64,000 bases of DNA, from positions 1 to 64,000 of the forward strand of contig JAZUPZ010000030.1 in assembly GCA_045605445.1 (NCBI GenBank), given 5' to 3'. Shown in pieces: positions 1 through 9,259 of this stretch (its first letter is position 1; the number at the start of each line of letters is the position of its first letter). The notes under the pieces are model-generated. The model was not told where the DNA came from, ran no database searches, and saw nothing but the letters and a program-made list of their open reading frames with translations. The stretch is from CAZMHL01 sp045605445 (GTDB taxonomy: Bacteria; Bacillota; Clostridia; RGIG6154). A program made the translations under genes and the position numbers.

Positions 1-1
1 G

Positions 2-3000
2 ACAGGTATATCAAAAGACAACACAGTTCCGATTATCATCGAAGTAGTAGGCGTAGCAGAAAAAGGTCTTAACAAAGGTAACATTAAGCTTTACCACGTA
101 GAAGACGGCAAATCTGTGCTTATGACAGAAGTAGATGCAATTGAAGACTTAACAGCTCATAACCTGTTTGTATACGACCCTGAAACAGGAATCGTAACTC
201 TCGCTCTTGCATCCTTCTCTGAAATCACAGTTCAGACTGCAAACAACAACATCTGGAACGGCGTGTACGACACAAGCTTTAAAGGAGCAGGTACAGAAGC
301 AAATCCGTACCTTATTACAAATGCCGACGAGCTTGCAGGCCTTTCAGAGCTTGTTTCTGTTGATAATGAAACATACGGCGGAGCACATTATAAGCTTACA
401 TCCGATATCAACTTCGGCGGCGAAGCAAACTACACAGAAAACAGCGGAGACCACAATCTTATTTTCTATCCTATCGGATACAGAGCTCCCGGGGAAGGTG
501 CAAACGCTGCCGGGGAAACAACCTGGTACGATTACGGAGGAGCATTTTCAGGCGTGTTCGACGGAAACGGAAACACCATTTCGGGAATTTACCAGAATAC
601 ATGGGTAATGGACGGTAACTATGACAACGGTTACTGGGATGCCGCAATGGGTATTTTCGGTTATGTTTACAACGGTACTGTTAAAAACCTTACTGTTGAC
701 ACCTTCAAGGCAGAAGGTGAATTCACTCCTATGGGCTGCGTTGCAGCATTTGTAGGCGGAACCTCTGTTTTTGAAAATATAGCTCTTACCAACTGTAACC
801 CTGCAACCTATAACACAGGTGTTGGCGGAATTGTTGGTATGAACGGAAGCTCAAACGAAGCGGTTGACGTAGAATTCCGTAACATTACTGTTGATCGTAC
901 AAATAAAATTTCAGCCCTCTGGGGAACCTACGATGCCTCGGTTGCAGGTATTATGGGAACCTTAAGAGGAAACGAAGTAAAACACAGAGTTCATTTTGAC
1001 AATTGTCACGTTTCCGCAATTATGGACGTTTATAACGACGTTTGCGGCAACTATCAGTACTATTGGTACCGTTATTCAGGTATGATGCTCGGTTCCGTAA
1101 GAAGACATACAAAAGATGCCAGCGGATATACAATTCCTGACCTTCAGGACATTACAGCGGAAAACTGTAGCGTAACCTACGGAACATGGAATGAATACTG
1201 GTATTGCGAATTGATTGAAAATACAATTGCATCATATACTCACGATCACCAGTTCTCAAGACTTACACCAATTTCATCAGTTTCTGAAATTCAGGATGGT
1301 AGCGGAAACTGGAGTAAGACAGGTAACTTCATTATTGTAGCTGAAGATGTATGTTACCACATCAGAAAAGATGCAGATGGAAATCTTTATGAACACAAGC
1401 ACGAGGATGCCGGCGTTGAAACCTTTGACCTTGACGGAAACGGCAAACTTGACGACCTTAAGGAAGACCGTCAGAGATACTATATCCCCTTCAATCAGCT
1501 CTTCACAGGTCAGGGCTGGGGCGTAAGAGCTATTTACGCAGTTGATGCCGTTGACGGCGGAGCAGATCCGTATCCTGGAATCGGAATTACCGTAAATCAG
1601 ACTGACGAAGAGGGACAGACATATTCTGTTGAAAAATTCCAGTCTACAGGTCTTACAGAAATTGAAACAGACGCAACAATAAGCGTTTCTGATTTGTTCT
1701 CTGCAACAGGAAACGGTACAATTTCAGGCGGTACAGTTCAGGTGTTCGTATCACCGGCAAATGAAGAAAGCACAGTTTCTGCCCTTTACACTGCGTCAAA
1801 CAGCAACTATTCTCCTGATTGGGGAACAGGTACTCTTGCATTTACAGGTGAAGGTCTTGCAAAAGTAACAATTACAGACTATTACTATTGTATTCCTGCA
1901 GTTGTTTATGTAAATGTAGGCACAACAGCAGAGCCTGTTGATAAATTCGTTGCAAAAACAGAGCTTGCATTTGAACACACTGTTGAAGGCGGAACAATTG
2001 AAAAAACTCTCGGTGACATATTTGAAGCAACGGGTCTTGGTGAAATTAACAGCGCAGCTGTTGAAGTAACAGTTGATAACGAAGCAGTTTGCACTTATGT
2101 TAAGAACGAAGCAGACTGGACACAGTCAACCCTTTCATTTACAGGTACAGGCGAAGTTGTAATTTCAATTACCGATAACGATTACTGCAACGAAGCAAGC
2201 GCAACCGTTACAGTAACAGAACCTGAACCTGTTGATAAATTCACTACAAAATTTGTAAACTATAAAGATTATATGTATAAGGTTGGTAACGTTGGAACCG
2301 TAAGCCTGGGAACAATCTTCAAGGCTCTTGACGGAGTAACAATTAACGGCGACGGCGTTAAAGTAACAGTTGAGCCGGTTGAAGGTTCATCAGCATCAGG
2401 TACTTATACAAAGGGTTCAACATGGACAGCAGGAACAATTAAATTCAACGACACAGGTGTTGTTAAAGTTACAATTAACGACAGTAATTTCTGTAAAGAC
2501 TTTGTAATTTATCTTGAAGTTGTTAATGCAACAAATGCAACAGGTGCTACAAGTGCAACAGCAGGAAACATTGTTCTTCTTAATAATGCAAGCGTAAGCT
2601 CCCTTAACGTTTCGGGAAGATATACCTTCTACGGAAACGGATTTACTCTTACTTATACCGGTAACGGTCAGTATCTCAACAACGGTCTTAAGCAGGGTAT
2701 AATTACAGTATCAGAAAACGGTACATTGGATAACGTTAACATCAGAGCAAGTATTTATCCTATCGCAGCTCTATACAGCAATCAGGTTAGCAGCTACTAT
2801 ACTCAGGAAACAGCAAACGGCGTTACCAAAACAAGATATTTCTATCAGCTTTCTGCAGTTGCAGCAAGCGGAAATGCCACAATTTCCAACTGCTATATCT
2901 ACGGTGCAAGAAACAACGTTCTCGTTGATACGGGTAACGTAACTATCAAGGATTCTGTTCTTGAAGGCGGCGTTGTTTCAAATGTTCAGGTATTGAGCAA

Positions 3001-5980
3001 CGGTGATTACACAGTTACTCTTGAAGATGTTACCACAATTCAGTACCAGAATGCTCCTACTACTTATGCCGACGATTCTCTTAAAAGCAATGTGATGCTT
3101 GGATTCGGCGTTATTGTAGGTCCGGATGATTCTGCAGTATCCAATCCGAAAATTGTATTGAAAGGCGACTTTAAGCAGTATAACTGGGTAAACAGCTCAG
3201 ACCATAGTGCGGTAACCGATAAATATGCAAAGGCCGCTATTGAAGGAGCGTTAAACGAGTCAGCTTATAACCATACAATAAATGGCGTAACTCATTCAAA
3301 TCTTGGTATTGTATTTATGAATACGCTTGACACAGATATTGAAAATAATACAACCTTGCCTTATAAACTTGGAACTATTTCAATAAGCGGCGTATCAGGT
3401 CAGGTATATTCTGTTACAGGTGCAACGGAAAACCAGATTTATTATGATTATGATTATGCTGATAAATCAACAGTGAACGGAATTTATAAGCCTCAGTTCA
3501 GCTATTCTGCAGATTTGGGCGGTCAGAAGGTTGAACAGACTGACGATGGTGACGAATTCTGTTACCGTGAAGGTGACACAATTTATGCTATGTTCCCATC
3601 GGGAGATACAAAAGAGTACGACCTTTTAAAATTTGTAAATATTACCAAATATACAGGACAGGATCTTAATCTTAAGATTACCTGCAAAGACGAAGCGGGA
3701 AATACCGTTCCTGTAACCGATGGAAAGGTGGCTCTCACCTCTGCGGGTACATATACTGTTACATATACTGTTACTGATACAGTATTCTTCGATAAAGATG
3801 GTAATTCTGTTACAGATACAAAAGAATATTCCTGGAATGTAGATATTTCTGTTTCTCTTAAAGATACCGCAGTTCCAAATGCATACTTTGCTTTTGATAC
3901 AAGCAAACAGAAGATGGGATATTATGTAAAGAGCAGTATCGTATCAACTTCTGTTTACCAGTACATCCCATTCCTTGCCGGTCTGAAAATTTACGACTAT
4001 AACGGTCAGGATGAGTACTTGCGCTTTGACGGCGATACAGATTTCAACAAGGTAGCTAAAATTGAAGTTACGGATAAGTATAGTGGAAATGATTCTCTTA
4101 TTAAAGTAACGTTAACCGATGGCGGCGTAATCGAACTGCAGCTTCTTGCAAGAGCAGACAGCGGCGGTGGTTCCACCTATACGGGTTCAATCAAAACAAG
4201 CGGAAACACCATTTATTTTGTAAACGACGGCACAACAAGCGAAAAGGCTGCAACAACTACCACAGCTTACTGGTATGTTGATTACTACAAGTTTACAGGA
4301 AATAACGGTACACCTGTCCAGGCACCACAGCAGACGTTTAACTCTTCAGGTTCAAGCGTCTCCACACCGTCAGGAAGCTTCAGCACATCAATTAAATATA
4401 CTGTAAGCTATGAAGCAAACGAAGGTAACTGCGGTCAGACAACAGGTTATGCAACCTCTGCAAGTGCAGCGGTAACACTTCCTACGGCTACTCGCAGCGG
4501 ATACCTCTTCTCGGGTTGGTATACAGCAGCAACCGGCGGAACATATGTTGGCGCAGCAGGAGAAAGCTATACACCTTCAGCAAATATAACACTTTATGCA
4601 CAGTGGGGTAAGCCTTGCACAGTAACTTATAATGCAAACGGCGGTACATGTGATACGGCTTCAGAAAAATTCACAGGAAATGCTCTTACACTTCCGACAG
4701 CAACCCGCGACGGTTATATTTTGTCAGGCTGGTACACAGCAGCGACCGGCGGAAGCAAAGTGGGCGATGCAGGCGATGCATACAAGCCGAGCGCAGAAAT
4801 TACCCTTTATGCTCAGTGGACAGATGCAACAAGAGAAGTTACTGTTACCTACGATGCAACAACAAACGGCGGAAGCTGTTCAACGACAAAAGCAACAGCA
4901 GTTGCAGGAAACAGTGTTACATTGCCAACACCAAACAGCAGAACAGGTTATAAATTCAACGGCTGGTATACAGCGGCATCAGGCGGAACCAAAGTTGGTG
5001 ATGCAGGCGCAACCTATGCACCTACAGCAGATGTTACCTTGTATGCTCAGTGGACAGGTTATAAAGTTACTTATAATGCAAACGGCGGTACATGTGGTAC
5101 ATCTTCAGCAACCTATGCCGGAACAGCATTAACGCTTCCTACTCCTACATATAGCGGTTATACATTCAACGGTTGGTATACAGCGGCATCAGGCGGAACC
5201 AAAGTTGGTGATGCAGGCGCAACTTATACACCTGAAGCAGATGTTACCTTGTATGCTCAGTGGACAGCAGAAAGCGGTGGCGGATGTGTAACTCCTGAAA
5301 CAGAAATCACCCTTGCTGACGGAAGCAGAGTTCAGGTTCAGAATCTTACAGGTAAGGAAGAACTTCTCGTATGGAACCTTGAAACAGGTAAATACGATAC
5401 AGCTCCAATTGTGTTTGTTGACAGCGAAGAAGAAACAGAAGTTGATGTTGTAAAACTTGTTTTCTCAGACGGAACTTATGTTGATGTTGCATATGAACAC
5501 GGATTCTTTGATGTTGATCTTGCAAAATATGTTTATATTGATGCAGAAAATGCAAAAGAATATGTTGGTCATAAGTTCATCGTAGAAGGCAATGTTGAAG
5601 ACAATACATGGAAAACACTTGAACTTGTTGATGTGGTAATTGAAAAGAGAGTAACAAAGGTTTACTCACCTGTTACATTCAAACATCTTAACTACTATAC
5701 AAACGGCGTTCTTTCAATGCCGGGTGGTATTGAAGGTCTGTTCAACATCTTTGATGTAGATGCAACAACAATGAAGTATGACGAAGAAAAGATGTCAGCA
5801 GACATTGAAACATACGGATTGTTTACAGCAAGTGACTTTGAAGGTGTTGTAAGCGAACTTGCTTACGAAGCATTTAACGGTAATTATCTTAAAGTTGCTA
5901 TCGGAAAGGGTATGCTTACCTGGGAAGATATCGAAAGACTTGCAAAACGTTATATGCCTCTTGTTGAAGGAAACAACTAA
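2..5980 (+). CDS. Giant surface protein, 5'-truncated: beta-helix, InlB-type repeats, C-terminal Hint-like domain
   Basis: The reading frame is open from the left edge, so the true start and any signal peptide lie outside; about 1990 codons are visible. In order: a region with the GLUG/ZmpA-like pattern PYLITNADEL ... KLTSDINFGG ... GVFDGNGNTISG (nt 300-620), typical of secreted right-handed beta-helix proteins; three related beta-sandwich repeats (nt about 1650-2510) with a DIF/DLF..G motif; a second beta-helix-like stretch (2520-3350); four InlB/Listeria-Bacteroides repeats (4396-5266, GWYTAA..GG ... LYAQW); then GGGC and a Hint/intein-like fold (5285-5980). The Hint part starts at Cys (codon 5285-5287), followed by TPETEITLADG and YEHGFF, and near its end NYYTNGVL; it lacks the final His-Asn of splicing inteins. 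A role in adhesion or glycan binding with C-terminal self-processing is inferred. No LPXTG signal is seen. Confidence 0.8.
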   Translation, partial: TGISKDNTVPIIIEVVGVAEKGLNKGNIKLYHVEDGKSVLMTEVDAIEDLTAHNLFVYDPETGIVTLALASFSEITVQTANNNIWNGVYDTSFKGAGTEANPYLITNADELAGLSELVSVDNETYGGAHYKLTSDINFGGEANYTENSGDHNLIFYPIGYRAPGEGANAAGETTWYDYGGAFSGVFDGNGNTISGIYQNTWVMDGNYDNGYWDAAMGIFGYVYNGTVKNLTVDTFKAEGEFTPMGCVAAFVGGTSVFENIALTNCNPATYNTGVGGIVGMNGSSNEAVDVEFRNITVDRTNKISALWGTYDASVAGIMGTLRGNEVKHRVHFDNCHVSAIMDVYNDVCGNYQYYWYRYSGMMLGSVRRHTKDASGYTIPDLQDITAENCSVTYGTWNEYWYCELIENTIASYTHDHQFSRLTPISSVSEIQDGSGNWSKTGNFIIVAEDVCYHIRKDADGNLYEHKHEDAGVETFDLDGNGKLDDLKEDRQRYYIPFNQLFTGQGWGVRAIYAVDAVDGGADPYPGIGITVNQTDEEGQTYSVEKFQSTGLTEIETDATISVSDLFSATGNGTISGGTVQVFVSPANEESTVSALYTASNSNYSPDWGTGTLAFTGEGLAKVTITDYYYCIPAVVYVNVGTTAEPVDKFVAKTELAFEHTVEGGTIEKTLGDIFEATGLGEINSAAVEVTVDNEAVCTYVKNEADWTQSTLSFTGTGEVVISITDNDYCNEASATVTVTEPEPVDKFTTKFVNYKDYMYKVGNVGTVSLGTIFKALDGVTINGDGVKVTVEPVEGSSASGTYTKGSTWTAGTIKFNDTGVVKVTINDSNFCKDFVIYLEVVNATNATGATSATAGNIVLLNNASVSSLNVSGRYTFYGNGFTLTYTGNGQYLNNGLKQGIITVSENGTLDNVNIRASIYPIAALYSNQVSSYYTQETANGVTKTRYFYQLSAVAASGNATISNCYIYGARNNVLVDTGNVTIKDSVLEGGVVSNVQVLSNGDYTVTLEDVTTIQYQNAPTTYADDSLKSNVMLGFGVIVGPDDSAVSNPKIVLKGDFKQYNWVNSSDHSAVTDKYAKAAIEGALNESAYNHTINGVTHSNLGIVFMNTLDTDIENNTTLPYKLGTISISGVSGQVYSVTGATENQIYYDYDYADKSTVNGIYKPQFSYSADLGGQKVEQTDDGDEFCYREGDTIYAMFPSGDTKEYDLLKFVNITKYTGQDLNLKITCKDEAGNTVPVTDGKVALTSAGTYTVTYTVTDTVFFDKDGNSVTDTKEYSWNVDISVSLKDTAVPNAYFAFDTSKQKMGYYVKSSIVSTSVYQYIPFLAGLKIYDYNGQDEYLRFDGDTDFNKVAKIEVTDKYSGNDSLIKVTLTDGGVIELQLLARADSGGGSTYTGSIKTSGNTIYFVNDGTTSEKAATTTTAYWYVDYYKFTGNNGTPVQAPQQTFNSSGSSVSTPSGSFSTSIKYTVSYEANEGNCGQTTGYATSASAAVTLPTATRSGYLFSGWYTAATGGTYVGAAGESYTPSANITLYAQWGKPCTVTYNANGGTCDTASEKFTGNALTLPTATRDGYILSGWYTAATGGSKVGDAGDAYKPSAEITLYAQWTDATREVTVTYDATTNGGSCSTTKATAVAGNSVTLPTPNSRTGYKFNGWYTAASGGTKVGDAGATYAPTADVTLYAQWTGYKVTYNANGGTCGTSSATYAGTALTLPTPTYSGYTFNGWYTAASGGTKVGDAGATYTPEADVTLYAQWTAESGGGCVTPETEITLADGSRVQVQNLTGKEELLVWNLETGKYDTAPIVFVDSEEETEVDVVKLVFSDGTYVDVAYEHGFFDVDLAKYVYIDAENAKEYVGHKFIVEGNVEDNTWKTLELVDVVIEKRVTKVYSPVTFKHLNYYTNGVLSMPGGIEGLFNIFDVDATTMKYDEEKMSADIETYGLFTASDFEGVVSELAYEAFNGNYLKVAIGKGMLTWEDIERLAKRYMPLVEGNN
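4396..5266 (+). repeat. Four tandem InlB-type (Listeria-Bacteroides) repeats
   Basis: Units at about 4396-4605, 4618-4819, 4840-5056 and 5068-5266 each end in LYAQW. The last two are almost identical at DNA level over roughly 100 bases (from GGCTGGTATACAGCGGC to the end of the unit), which suggests recent duplication. They lie inside the surface-protein gene and probably form an extended rod or spacer. Confidence 0.85.
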
Positions 5981-5990
5981 AAATTTTAAA

Positions 5991-6016
5991 GGCAACCCTT
6001 CGGGGTTGTCTTTTTT
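5991..6016 (+). terminator. Intrinsic terminator of the surface-protein gene
   Basis: GGCAACCC-TTC-GGGGTTGTC hairpin followed by six T, ten bases after the stop codon. Confidence 0.85.
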
Positions 6017-6102
6017 CATATAATTAACACAAAATAAATATAAAATTATAACATTTTTGGTTTATTATACAATCAAGGGATATATGAAAAGGAGGAATAA
6101 AT

Positions 6103-6606
6103 ATGAAAAAAGTTTTAAAAATCACCGCAATTGTTCTTGTTGTATCCCTTTTAACAGCAGGAATAACAGTTTTTGCGGGTGGATTCGGAAAAAAAGGAAT
6201 TTATCCTGAAAGCCTTTCTGAAGAACAGAAAGTTCTTGTTCTTGAAAAATTCAACGGATGTATCAGCGAAATGGTTGAAGCGGGTGAGATAACCAAAGAA
6301 CAGGGAGAGTCTATTTCAGTTGCCCTTAAGAAAAGCGGAAAATCAGACGGACGCTTAAAAAAAGAAAGACCTGAAGGTGAAAAAATGCCTGAAATGACTG
6401 AGGAACAGAAAACGGAAATGAAAGAAAAGTATAAAGCAGGTATTGCTGAAAAGCTTGAAAAGGGCGAAATTACTCAGGAGGAATATAACGAGCTTGTAGA
6501 AAAAGCAGAAAACGGTGAATTCGGTCCAAGGGGGATGGGAAAAGGAAAACCCGGTGGCAATAGAAGCAAAGGTGAAAAGCCTGCCGAAAAACCAACGGAA
6601 GAATAA
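6103..6606 (+). CDS. Small secreted protein with two EEQK/GEIT helical repeats (DUF2680/YckD-like)
   Basis: A 167-aa protein with an N-terminal signal peptide (MKKVLKITAIVLVV, hydrophobic core, cleavage probably after VFA near residue 25). The mature part has two similar helical units: SLSEEQK ... MVEAGEITKEQ (residues about 37-69) and MTEEQK ... LEKGEITQEEYNEL (about 97-130), rich in Glu and Lys, followed by a Gly/Lys/Pro tail. This pattern resembles the poorly characterised DUF2680/YckD group. The start is fixed by AGGAGG eight bases upstream. It stands alone between a terminator and a hairpin-rich region. Function unknown; the signal peptide is clear, the family match is tentative. Confidence 0.75.
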   Translation: MKKVLKITAIVLVVSLLTAGITVFAGGFGKKGIYPESLSEEQKVLVLEKFNGCISEMVEAGEITKEQGESISVALKKSGKSDGRLKKERPEGEKMPEMTEEQKTEMKEKYKAGIAEKLEKGEITQEEYNELVEKAENGEFGPRGMGKGKPGGNRSKGEKPAEKPTEE

Positions 6607-6614
6607 TATATGAA

Positions 6615-6892
6615 AGAGTCGCATCTGCGACTTTTCAGACCGTCGAAAAAGTTGTTCTACCGCAAGAGTGAAATTAAAAATGCAGGTTTTGGCAATTATC
6701 GACAAACCGAAAACGAAAAAAACAGAGCCGCCTCATACAGGAAGTGGCTCTGTTGCTTGCTTTTTGCGAAAATGATGCTTGCCGTACAAAAGTACTGTCT
6801 GCGCTCATTTTCGCAAAATATAACTTCCTTTTTCTTTGTCTGCCAGCGTGTTGATAAACTTATCAACACGCTGAAGAGTCGCATCTGCGACT
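6615..6892. repeat. Hairpin-rich cassette bounded by an 18-bp repeat
   Basis: The 18-mer AGAGTCGCATCTGCGACT occurs at 6615-6632 and 6875-6892. Because it is nearly palindromic, the copies are both direct and inverted repeats. Between them lie three further hairpins: AACAGAGCC/GGCTCTGTT (about 6720-6753), a perfect 14-bp stem TTTTGCGAAAATGA/TCATTTTCGCAAAA (about 6765-6818) and a perfect 14-bp stem CAGCGTGTTGATAA/TTATCAACACGCTG (6844-6873). The right copy is followed by T6 and would work as a terminator. No coding frame here looks real. It could be a MITE-like element, an ncRNA, or stacked terminators. Confidence 0.55.
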
Positions 6893-6900
6893 CTTTTTTC

Positions 6901-6929
6901 TTGCTTTTGCCGGTAGGGTATGGTATAAT
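6901..6929 (+). promoter_or_regulatory. Sigma-A promoter of the GH95-like gene
   Basis: TTGCTT, 17-bp spacer, TATAAT, located 43 bases before the chosen start codon. Confidence 0.75.
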
Positions 6930-6971
6930 TTTTATTCAGTAGAACATAATTGCTGAATGGCGGTGAATTTT

Positions 6972-9122
6972 ATGAAACTTGAACGTTTTATGAAAAACCA
7001 GGATTTAATCTGGAAAAAGCTTCCTCTTGCATGGGATGAGGGTGCTTTTCTCGGCAACGGAATTCTGGGTACTCTTGTTTATTTTGATAAATCCGAAAAC
7101 GCACTTTATATGGAAGTGTGCAATGGTTTGGTTTGTGACAAACGTGGAAATGAAATCGGTATGGCAGAATATGACAGACCGCGCCTTCCAATCGGTCATT
7201 TTCTTGTTCGCCCCAAAGGAAAAATTATTTCCTGTAATTTAAGACTTGATTTATATAATGCTACCCTTAAAGGTTATTTTAAAACTTCTGTGGGAAGAGT
7301 TGATATCACCTCTTTTGTACATACAGAAGAAATGGTTATTTACCTTAAAGCCGAAGGAAAAGGCAAAGAAGAGGTTACCTTTGAGTTCGTACCTGCAAAG
7401 GCAATCAGCCCCCGTCAGGCTTACGGTATTGAGAAAAACGATTTCAGGGAATTAAAGGAATATGTTGCAAACCCTGACCCCTTTACCAAAAACGAAAATG
7501 ATATAACTTTAAATATTCAGCCGCTCAAGGCAGGCGGTGAAATTGTTACTGCATATAAAATTAAAAACAACGAATGTTTTTCAACGGTTAGCATTTCCCA
7601 TCCTGACAATTGTGCAGAAACGGAAGCAAAAGAAATTATTTCAAAAGTGGTTGATTTTGAAAGCTTTTACAAAAAGCATATTAAGTGGTGGAATGACTTT
7701 TTCTCAAAAAGCTTTGTTTCTATTTCAGACGGAAAGCTTGAGAATTTTTACAATATTCAACTTTACAAAATAGCATCTGCCACAAGAGAGGACAGAATGC
7801 TTGTTGACTGTATGGGTCCCTGGCTTGGCTCTGTGACTCCCTGGCCTCTTGTATGGTGGAATCTTAATGTTCAGCTTACATACTGGCCGGTTTGTCAGGC
7901 AAATCACTCTGAACTTATGATCTCACTCGTAAATTATCTTGATAAGTACAGAGATAATCTTAAGAATAATGTTCCCGAAGAATACAGAAAAGACTGTATG
8001 CTTCTTTCAAGAGTTTCGGATAATGAACTTAAATGCAAAGTAGGAGCAATTCCACATAAAGAAAACGGAATTAAAAATGAGGTTATGGAAATCGGAAATC
8101 TCACCTGGGCGCTTCATAACTGCTTTGTGTATTATAAAACTACACTTGATGAAAAAGCTCTCTTAAAAGTGGTTTTCCCAATTCTCAAAGAAAACATAAA
8201 CTATTTTCTTAACTTTCTTTATGAAAGGGAAGACGGAAAGCTTCATCTGATGGTTACAAGTTCTCCTGAATATGAGGAAAACGGCGAAGACTGTACATAC
8301 AATCTTTCCCTTTTAAAATGGGGACTTAATACTCTTGTTGAGATAAATGACAAGTTTAATCTTAACGACGAAAAAAGAGAAAAATGGGAATGCACTTTGA
8401 AAAAGCTCACAGCCTTGCCCGTTGATGAAAATGAGGGATGGCTTATTGCAGAGAATGTGCATTACGACCATTCACACAGACATTTTTCCCATATGCTTGA
8501 TGCATATCCTCTTTGTGTTTGCAACGATAAGGAGCTTATAATAAAAACAATAAAACAGTGGCATAAATATACCGAAGGACTTCAGGGGTATACCTTTACA
8601 GGAACTGCATTAATGTATGAACAGCTTGGTATGGGCAATGAGGCTTTAGAAAGTTTTGAAAAACTGTTTGGTGAGTTTTTAAGGCCAAATACTATGTATA
8701 AGGAAAACGGACCTGTTATAGAAACTCCGCTTTCGGGGGCACAGGTGATTTCTGAAATGCTTATGCAGAGTCATAATGATATAATTAAGATTTTTCCTGC
8801 AATGCCTGATAAAATAAAAAATGCCTGCTTTGAAGATTTAAGAGCAGAGGGGGCATTCCTTGTTTCTGCAGGATATAAAAAGGGAAAAACGCAGTTTGTA
8901 AAGATTAAAAGTCTTAAAGGTGGAAAATGTAATCTTAAGTTTGATCTTGGGAAAGAGTTTTCAGTCACTACCTTAAAGGGAAAAATAGAAATAACAGACA
9001 GCGTTAATTCATTAAGCGTAAATATGAAAGAGGGAGAAGAGGTTACTCTTTTAAGAAAAGGAGCAAAGGTTAAAATTTCTCCCGTTAAAAACAAAGTGAA
9101 AAATCACTTTGGCTTGAAATAA
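6972..9122 (+). CDS. Glycoside hydrolase, GH95-like (alpha-L-fucosidase family)
   Basis: About 716 aa, no signal peptide, so presumably cytoplasmic. GH95-type landmarks are visible: LPLAWDEGAFLGNGILGTLVYF near the N-terminus, VWWNLNVQLTYWPVCQANHSEL in the catalytic (alpha/alpha)6 barrel, HSHRHFSHMLDAYP (about residue 500), and SEMLMQSHNDIIKIFPAMP with LRAEGAFLVSAGYKKG near the C-terminus. Known GH95 members are 1,2-alpha-L-fucosidases or galactosidases; this protein is somewhat short and divergent, so the exact sugar is uncertain. ATG at 6972 is preferred over the in-frame ATG at 6957 because GGCGGTGA sits just upstream. Fucose isomerase, kinase and lactaldehyde reductase elsewhere in the window fit a fucose-releasing role. 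A consensus promoter precedes it and a hairpin terminator follows. Confidence 0.75.
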   Translation: MKLERFMKNQDLIWKKLPLAWDEGAFLGNGILGTLVYFDKSENALYMEVCNGLVCDKRGNEIGMAEYDRPRLPIGHFLVRPKGKIISCNLRLDLYNATLKGYFKTSVGRVDITSFVHTEEMVIYLKAEGKGKEEVTFEFVPAKAISPRQAYGIEKNDFRELKEYVANPDPFTKNENDITLNIQPLKAGGEIVTAYKIKNNECFSTVSISHPDNCAETEAKEIISKVVDFESFYKKHIKWWNDFFSKSFVSISDGKLENFYNIQLYKIASATREDRMLVDCMGPWLGSVTPWPLVWWNLNVQLTYWPVCQANHSELMISLVNYLDKYRDNLKNNVPEEYRKDCMLLSRVSDNELKCKVGAIPHKENGIKNEVMEIGNLTWALHNCFVYYKTTLDEKALLKVVFPILKENINYFLNFLYEREDGKLHLMVTSSPEYEENGEDCTYNLSLLKWGLNTLVEINDKFNLNDEKREKWECTLKKLTALPVDENEGWLIAENVHYDHSHRHFSHMLDAYPLCVCNDKELIIKTIKQWHKYTEGLQGYTFTGTALMYEQLGMGNEALESFEKLFGEFLRPNTMYKENGPVIETPLSGAQVISEMLMQSHNDIIKIFPAMPDKIKNACFEDLRAEGAFLVSAGYKKGKTQFVKIKSLKGGKCNLKFDLGKEFSVTTLKGKIEITDSVNSLSVNMKEGEEVTLLRKGAKVKISPVKNKVKNHFGLK

Positions 9123-9126
9123 AAAA

Positions 9127-9152
9127 CAAAGTCGGACTTTTGTCCGACTTTG
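9127..9152 (+). terminator. Terminator after the GH95-like gene
   Basis: Perfect 11-bp stem CAAAGTCGGAC/GTCCGACTTTG just after the stop codon; only a short T tract, so efficiency is uncertain. Confidence 0.6.
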
Positions 9153-9183
9153 AAGCCTGTTCATTGATTTTTCATTAATATAC

Positions 9184-9259
9184 GCATCCGTAGCTCAGTG
9201 GATAGAGCACCGGCCTCCGAAGCCGGGTGTCGGCGGTTCAACTCCGCTCGGATGTTCCA
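9184..9259 (+). tRNA. tRNA-Arg (anticodon CCG)
   Basis: Full cloverleaf: acceptor GCATCCG/CGGATGT (first pair G-U), D stem GCTC/GAGC, anticodon stem CCGGC/GCCGG with loop CTCCGAA (anticodon CCG, reads CGG), T stem GGCGG/CCGCT with loop TTCAACT, and encoded CCA at 9257-9259. The discriminator base reads T, which is unusual. A terminator follows at once. Confidence 0.93.

Noticed and set aside
4396..5266. Regular repeat spacing that might suggest a CRISPR or satellite array
   Set aside because: The repeats are in frame, about 200 bp long and encode InlB-type protein units.
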